Source: Labia minor | Lineage: Eukaryota > Arthropoda > Insecta > Dermaptera > Spongiphoridae | Assembly: GCA_963082975.1 (NCBI GenBank) | Contig: OY720344.1 | Span: 27,439,172 to 27,503,171 of the forward strand | Direction of reading: 5' to 3' | Length of the DNA: 64,000 nucleotides | Shown here: in pieces, positions 59,222 through 64,000 of the stretch | Position numbering within the stretch: position 1 is the first letter of the stretch | How the letters are laid out: each line of letters begins with the position of its first letter | Program-made: the position numbers and the translations under genes | The notes under the pieces: model-generated | The model's input: the letters and a program-made list of their open reading frames with translations, nothing else | What the model was told of the DNA's origin: nothing | Databases searched by the model: none

Positions 59222-59870
59222 TAAGTTGACCTGTGGCCAGGTCCGAACCGACCGACGGTTTGAAATAAATTAATTTCCAGCTACAGAAACAATTTCAAAT
59301 AATTTTCATATATCTATTAATGTAATAAAAAACAGATATGGATACATAAATAATAAATATAAACATTTTTAATTTTATTTTATTTATAATATATATATGC
59401 AAGACCAGGCTGTGACGTCATGAATGGCTGGATGACGTCATATAATTTTAAATCAAGAAAAAACTAATAAATATGATTTTTTTCGAGGATAAAACCAATA
59501 CAAAATGCATGATTCGTGGTGATATATAAAAAAATCTCCTTTGGTGTGAAAATAACCCTTTCCTTCCTATCGTCGATCGCTAATCCTACCACTTCCGGTT
59601 TCCGGAATTGCACCAAAAGTTGATCAATTCATCCCACTGATGCATTAAGTAAATATACCAAATTTCATCAAAATCGGTTGAGCCGTTCAGGCTGTACACA
59701 TCTATACGGACGGACAGACGGACAGACGGACGGACGGACAGACGGACAGACATCATGCTAAAAATACTTTTTTCTGTTTAGAAAATGCATGATTCGTGGA
59801 GATATGTAAAAATCTCCACATGTGAAATTTGGTGTGAAAACAATACCTCCCTTACTATCGTCGGTCGGTA
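59222..59870 (-). mobile_element. R1 dispersed repeat, copy h, nested within copy g
   Basis: A full-length copy (about 650 bp) from TAAGTTGACC to GTCGGTCGGTA: stem-loop 59228-59243, CRE pair (59413-59420 and 59433-59440), shortened A' module (as in copy c), long GGAC/AGAC microsatellite (about 59706-59751) and module A. It is inserted into the TATTTTTA site of copy g without an evident target duplication beyond one or two A/T bases. It has no coding capacity; open frames through it come from the duplicated module A. Confidence 0.88.
59413..59440. promoter_or_regulatory. Paired CRE palindromes in R1 copy h
   Basis: TGACGTCA at 59413-59420 and 59433-59440, same offset as in copies b, c and g. 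Confidence 0.5.
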
Positions 59871-59978
59871 AATACTTTTTTCTGTTAAGAAAATGCATGA
59901 TTCGTGGAGATATGTAAAAATCTCCACATGTGAAATTTGGTGTGAAAACAATACCTCCCTTACTATCGTCGGTCGGTA

Positions 59979-61130
59979 AAAATGCTGTATTTTATAATGC
60001 ATGCTAATTATTTAAAATTAATGTATGTAGAAAATTAAAATATTGTTAAGATATGTGAGCCCTAAAAAGGACTATTCAGTAGCGATTATTATTGATACAA
60101 AGTCACCTAGGGGTGAGCAGCGTTGCTAACTTGTCACTAAACAAAGAGATTTTATATAATTTTGGACTGGTCAAAACGAGCGGCTGCTTTATTTTAGCGC
60201 CAAAATCATATTGGACAGTAGAAAATCCATTAGAAATATAAATATTCATTTCAAGAATGGAATAGAATAACGGAAAAGAATGATACAAGACTAAATATAA
60301 TATAACGTTACCTATTTTTATTATATGTCTAAAAATTAATATTTTTAAAAAATAACTCCTGTGACAACGAAATGAAAAAGATTTAAAAATACATACATAT
60401 TATTGTAATATATTACACTAATATATAATAAGATGGTTATTGAATGTCTAGTGAGTATATAGGCACATTTCATATATTGTAATTAACAAATTTTAAATTA
60501 TCTATCAATTATTAATTTCTGGACACATATATACTTTTCCAAACTAAAATTTTGATTGAATTATATTTTAATTAATGGCTTCTATCCCTCTGATGGTATC
60601 ATATATTCCATAGAGAAGCAAGTTATCAATTATTTAAAAGCAGTTCCGTTTTTATGTTGTACAAATTTGAGAAGGCTGAATGGGAGATCAAGTGGAAATT
60701 GAAAACGTCAGATCTCTCTTCATTAACAATGCCACGTTTTTTTTTACATCTAATTCAACAAAACATTAAAATTACAGAATTATTTGTTATACGAATCACA
60801 TATAATAAAGGTAAGAATTTATATTTTTTTTCTTTTCATAGTAACGTTTTATTGGTATATTCTATATAAAGGGGCGAAAGAAATATGAGTACTTTGATTG
60901 TGTTTAAAGATGAAATATCAGAATTCAAAAAACAATATGAAATAATTTCATAATATAAATTAGTTATAAAAAAATATTCAATTAAAGTAATAAAACCATT
61001 ACAGAAAGTAAAAATAAATTATTTATTAAATGTTCATATTTCATATATATTTTATTTATTTTTTTATTACCCTTATTGGTTCTTAGAATACATAACAATA
61101 ATATAATACAATAATAGCATTTTTAATTAA
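59979..61130. other. AT-rich DNA; weak exon candidate at 60654-60811
   Basis: A plus-strand frame from the ATG at 60654 (MLYKFEKAEWEIKWKLKTSD) runs into a donor-like AAAGGTAAGAA at about 60808-60818. Without homology or an acceptor partner this is only a weak candidate. The rest is A/T-rich. Confidence 0.3.
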
Positions 61131-61315
61131 ATTTTTTTTTTTTTTTTCTTCTATCTTCATAGAATCAGACCCTTTTGGGCATAGGCCTCTCCCAAAGTCT
61201 TCCATTCGTTTCGCGTTCTCGCCACCCTCGGCCAGTTGTTTCCAGTCATCTCATATCAGATCATCCTTCCATCTTTTATAAGGTCTTCCTCGGTTTCTCT
61301 TGTTTTCCATAGGAC
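61131..61315 (-). pseudogene. 3' end of a LINE with poly(A) tail
   Basis: The minus strand reads NKRNRGRPYKRWKDDLI, then a stop, DDWKQLAEGGENAKRMEDFG and RGLCPKG, then runs into a poly(A) (the T run at about 61131-61148). R-RGRP-x-x-RW-x-DD followed by W-x-x-LA is the standard C-terminal tail of CR1/RTE-type LINE polymerases (a frame shift would give the usual W-x-x-LGEAYAQKG ending). The poly(A) tail separates it from the GATA-tailed family. Only about 180 bp was inserted. Confidence 0.8.
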
Positions 61316-61340
61316 ACAACTCATATTTCATATATATATA

Positions 61341-61852
61341 CAGGATTATTCAAAAAGAAAGAGCAGATTTCAAACATTTATTTCTTCCAAACTACAAAAG
61401 ATAGAAACATGATTCTAACATTAATGAATAGAGAAAAGTTTACAATTACAAGTTTTCAAATATGGACTGCATTCAATATGAGCATCGTGTCCTTTGAAGT
61501 TGCAACCATCTTCTACGAATTTTCGATACTCATATATTTGCTTAAGACGCGGTGGTTGTTTATTAAAGGTTCGCTGCATTGCAACAATGTAGTCTAGTTT
61601 TGCCAATTGTAGAACACAAAAAGACTTCTCTTGTAGTGTCGCCGTCGTCATTTCACTGCAGACCACTACAGACTACCAACCGACAAATAATACCAGACAA
61701 ACAACAGCGCCAATGCGCAAATGCGGCCATGATTGGAACTTTTACCCTTACTAATAATAAATTGTTAACTTTTCTCTATCCATTAACGTTAGAATCATGT
61801 TTCCATCTTTTGTAGATTGGATGAATCCGCTATTTCTTTTTGAATAAACCTG
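61341..61852 (-). mobile_element. Long-TIR Tc1/mariner-type element (512 bp) with transposase N-terminus
   Basis: The ends (CAGGATTATTCAAAAAGAAA left; complement CAGGTTTATTCAAAAAGAAA right) are the start of TIRs of about 85-100 bp: the inner parts CTACAAAAGATRGAAACATG, ATTCTAAC and GAATAGAGAAAAGTT are also inverted between about 61392-61441 and 61767-61816. TA flanks both ends (61339-61340, 61853-61854), inside a TA microsatellite on the left. Confidence 0.82.
61475..61655 (-). pseudogene. Transposase N-terminal HTH remnant
   Basis: The minus strand reads MTTATLQEKSFCVLQLAKLD then YIVAMQRTFNKQPPRLKQIY and EYRKFVEDGCNFKG. The pattern (E-K-x-FCV-x-x-x-AK-x-x-x-IV-x-x-QR-x-F, PP-x-x-x-x-I-x-x-x-x-x-F-x-x-x-G-x-x-x-KG) is the N-terminal HTH (DUF4817-like) of a mariner-related transposase family common in insects. 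The catalytic domain is entirely absent and the frame then runs into the TIR. Confidence 0.75.
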
Positions 61853-61854
61853 TA

Positions 61855-63654
61855 TATACCTCTATTAGAAAAATATTTTTATCATTCCTCATAAAGAAAA
61901 TAAATATAACAATGATTTAAAATTTATATAAATTAATAAAATATACTAAAATTACTGGATAAAACAATTTTGATTTCTAATATCGACTTTTATTTAAAAA
62001 AAAAAAAAATTATTGATCATAAAAATTACTCTTAAAAAAGAAGAAATACAAAAGAACATTAAAAAAATAATTGATTTTTTTTAAGTATATTTTATAAAAT
62101 CCATTATGATTTTCAATACATTCTTTGAAAAAATAGAAATTTAATATGTATTTGTATTTGAAAATCAATTTTTGATAGAAATATTGAAAATGGATTGGAT
62201 AATAATGGAATCTCTTTCCCTATTCTGTTATTAAGGGCCATTAACTTTCTTTTGTATTACTGATTCATTGTTTCTTGAGTCAAATTACTCGGCTCTATCT
62301 TAACAATAAAGAAAAATAGAATGTTATTGTAGAAAATGTGTCAATCAATTTTAATCGAAGTGAATATTCTTGATAATGAAATTTCATAAATCAGTACAAA
62401 AAGTAAAATAGACTTCTTATTAATTTATTTGTATTTTATATTTATTTCTAGATCTGGAAATGAAGTAATGTTGTCAAATATAATGTCAACAATTGAAATT
62501 ATTCTAAATTTTATTTAAATTTTTGTTAGTTATTATGAATTAATTTTCCCTATGATGCATAAATAATAAATATTTTTATGTCTTTTATTTGAATTATTTT
62601 TATTTTTATTATTTTTTATAATATAATATTATAAATAATGTTTTTTTTTTTTGAAAAATATGAATTTTAATTAATTTAGGATTCACTTTATGTATATCAA
62701 AGGATTTATTTTTATATTAATAAGTATAAATATATAGGTATATCTATATTTTTGTATTATATATTTAATAAAGATCAATTTTTATTATATAATATATATA
62801 TATATAGATATAGATATGTATATATATATTTATATTCAAAGAATTTATAATGAATAAAATTATCTTTTAACATATAATTTTAAATTATACATAATTTTAA
62901 TTGCGTTCAAAAAGGAAAGTGTACTTAGCATTTCATTAAATGATCAATTATTTTTTTATGAATATATCGTGTACAATACAATTCATTTAAAAGAAGTTAT
63001 TAAATTTCTCATTGAAATATTCTTCATCCTTCAGCAACAGAACTTAATGAGAAACAGTTTATAATGGATTTGAATAAGACATCGTCTCTCTGTAGGCCGC
63101 GAGAGCTCACCCTTTATTTTAAGGCAGGTCTTAAGGGAGCTATAAAATTAAGACGAATATATCTCTTGGAATAACAAGACTAAAGGGAGTAGACATTAGC
63201 AAGGTATTTTGCAATGGTATCAGGTCGTTTTTGAACATTCGGAATTCGCCATTCGGCTTTTCGCCGAGATAACTTTTTCTTTGTTACCGAAAATTTCATG
63301 TTAATAATTTACCGATAAGAACAATTAACATAGAGTATATATATATATATATATATATATACAGTAAATTGTAAAAGAATTTCTGAATTTGGATCCAATC
63401 CAGGAAAATATATACTAGCATTTTTAAATTTGTACAAGAGATCACAAATCTTATGGGGTTTTATGTAATCAACTAACTAATTACAAATGTATTATTGTAT
63501 AATGTGCAACGATTAGTCTATTGACAATTCTTTTAACAATAACGAACAATTTATTCCCTTTCTCCATTTTTAAGCAATATAAAGAATTATTATTTAATAT
63601 GATATATATAACTATTACAAGTTTTTATAAAATATTTTTTAATTTTTAAAATAT
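61855..63654. other. AT-rich intergenic DNA
   Basis: A/T-rich with (TA)n near 62795-62830 and 63333-63361. A less biased stretch at about 63060-63300 contains GTAGGCCGCGAGAGCTCACC and a small hairpin CGGC-TTTTC-GCCG. No family is recognised. Confidence 0.45.
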
Positions 63655-64000
63655 GTGTAAAAAAAATCTGGAGTGTCTCTACTCGGCTATCTCGCAAATT
63701 TGAATTGGATTAATTAACATATATGAAATTTAAATTTAATAACTTTACCTTGATCTTTAAGTCAAAATTTAAAAAATTAATTCTGGTATTTTCAGCGATT
63801 CGATCAAGCTGAAATTCTATGTATAGCAGTTTTATACAATTTTTAATAAGGTGAAAAACTATCAAACATATATTTTTATTTTTACTGTCACTTTAGAGGA
63901 AAAAAAAAATGAAAACGTGGTAGGTAATAGTCCTCTTCCGAATGAGATACATTTCTCAAAAGTTGATAGAAGGCTACGAATTTTGAATAATGCCCGGAAA
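63655..64000 (+). mobile_element. R2 dispersed repeat, copy b (diverged, cut by window end)
   Basis: CTGGAGTGTCTCTACTCGGC corresponds to the start of R2 copy a (CGGGAGTGTCCTCCCCTAG), and GTCCTCTTCCGAATGAGAT followed by AAAGTTGATAGAAGGCTACG and AATTTTGAATAATGCC correspond in order to its ACCACTTCCGG...TGATAGAAATCTACAAACTG...TGAATAATATC block. It is more diverged than the R1 copies are from each other. It continues beyond the window. Confidence 0.55.

Larger units (their letters stand above)
58689..59978 (-). mobile_element. R1 dispersed repeat, copy g, interrupted by copy h
   Basis: The outer copy starts TAAGTTGACC (58689), has a perfect stem-loop GACCTG-TGGC-CAGGTC (58695-58710), a GTAGCCGGCGTTGCCGGCG variant at 58870-58890, a CRE pair (58891-58898 and 58911-58918), the ETS-like site and the GGAC tract up to CATCATGCTAAA (59220). 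It then resumes at 59871 with AATACTTTTTTCTGTTAAG and module A, ending GTCGGTCGGTA at 59978. The gap is exactly copy h. Confidence 0.85.

Noticed and set aside
59778..60002. 74-codon minus frame with a perfectly repeated peptide
   Set aside because: The repetition comes from two adjacent copies of R1 module A produced by nested insertion; no protein is implied.

Overview
This window is an AT-rich stretch of animal nuclear DNA, most likely from an arthropod. The support is the mix of transposon families: Tc1/mariner, hAT, Jockey and RTE-like LINE fragments, a copia element, and short repeats with GACG/GACA tracts of the kind common in insects and crustaceans. I cannot place it to order or species. 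No bacterial gene organisation is present. No host protein-coding gene can be called with confidence, and the window reads as a transposon-filled gene desert.

The one intact gene is the 1372-residue Gag-Pol polyprotein of a Ty1/copia retrotransposon (40249-44819). The element has two identical 149-bp LTRs, a 5-bp target duplication (CAAAG), a polypurine tract, and a primer-binding site complementary to the anticodon half of initiator tRNA-Met. All catalytic residues I checked are present, so this is a very recent insertion.

Around it lie mostly dead elements. LINE relics: RTE-like RT fragments at 2230-2580, 6660-6812, 12716-12990, 16741-17115 and 46266-47246, a LINE 3' end at 61131-61315, and a Jockey-type ORF1 at 28660-29740. 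DNA transposons: four hAT elements with perfect 8-bp target duplications (17237, 25828, 38783, 48793), a decayed hAT-like segment (about 47624-47987), five internally deleted mariner/Tc1-type elements (19446, 21019, about 29890, 52971, 61341), and a striking palindromic GC-rich MITE (15156-15513). A tRNA-derived SINE family lies at about 6813, 36640, 37124 and 51440.

The most distinctive component is a dispersed family of about 630 bp, called R1 here (5250, 9954, 27820, 38572, 55176 and a nested pair at 58689-59978). It has subterminal inverted repeats, a variable GACG/GACA microsatellite, a terminal stem-loop, an internally duplicated module and paired perfect CRE palindromes. One copy is inserted inside another, which proves mobility and defines the ends. 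The layout resembles Helentron/DINE-1 non-autonomous elements. A second family, R2 (14161-14790, and 63655 to the window end), shares sequence modules with R1.

Several islands of raised GC with long open frames (24455-24945, 35216-35725, 49906-50280; smaller ones at 3655-3860, 13420-13700, 22765-22890, 57420-57990) are not explained by any family I recognise. They are the best places to look for host exons or undescribed repeats.
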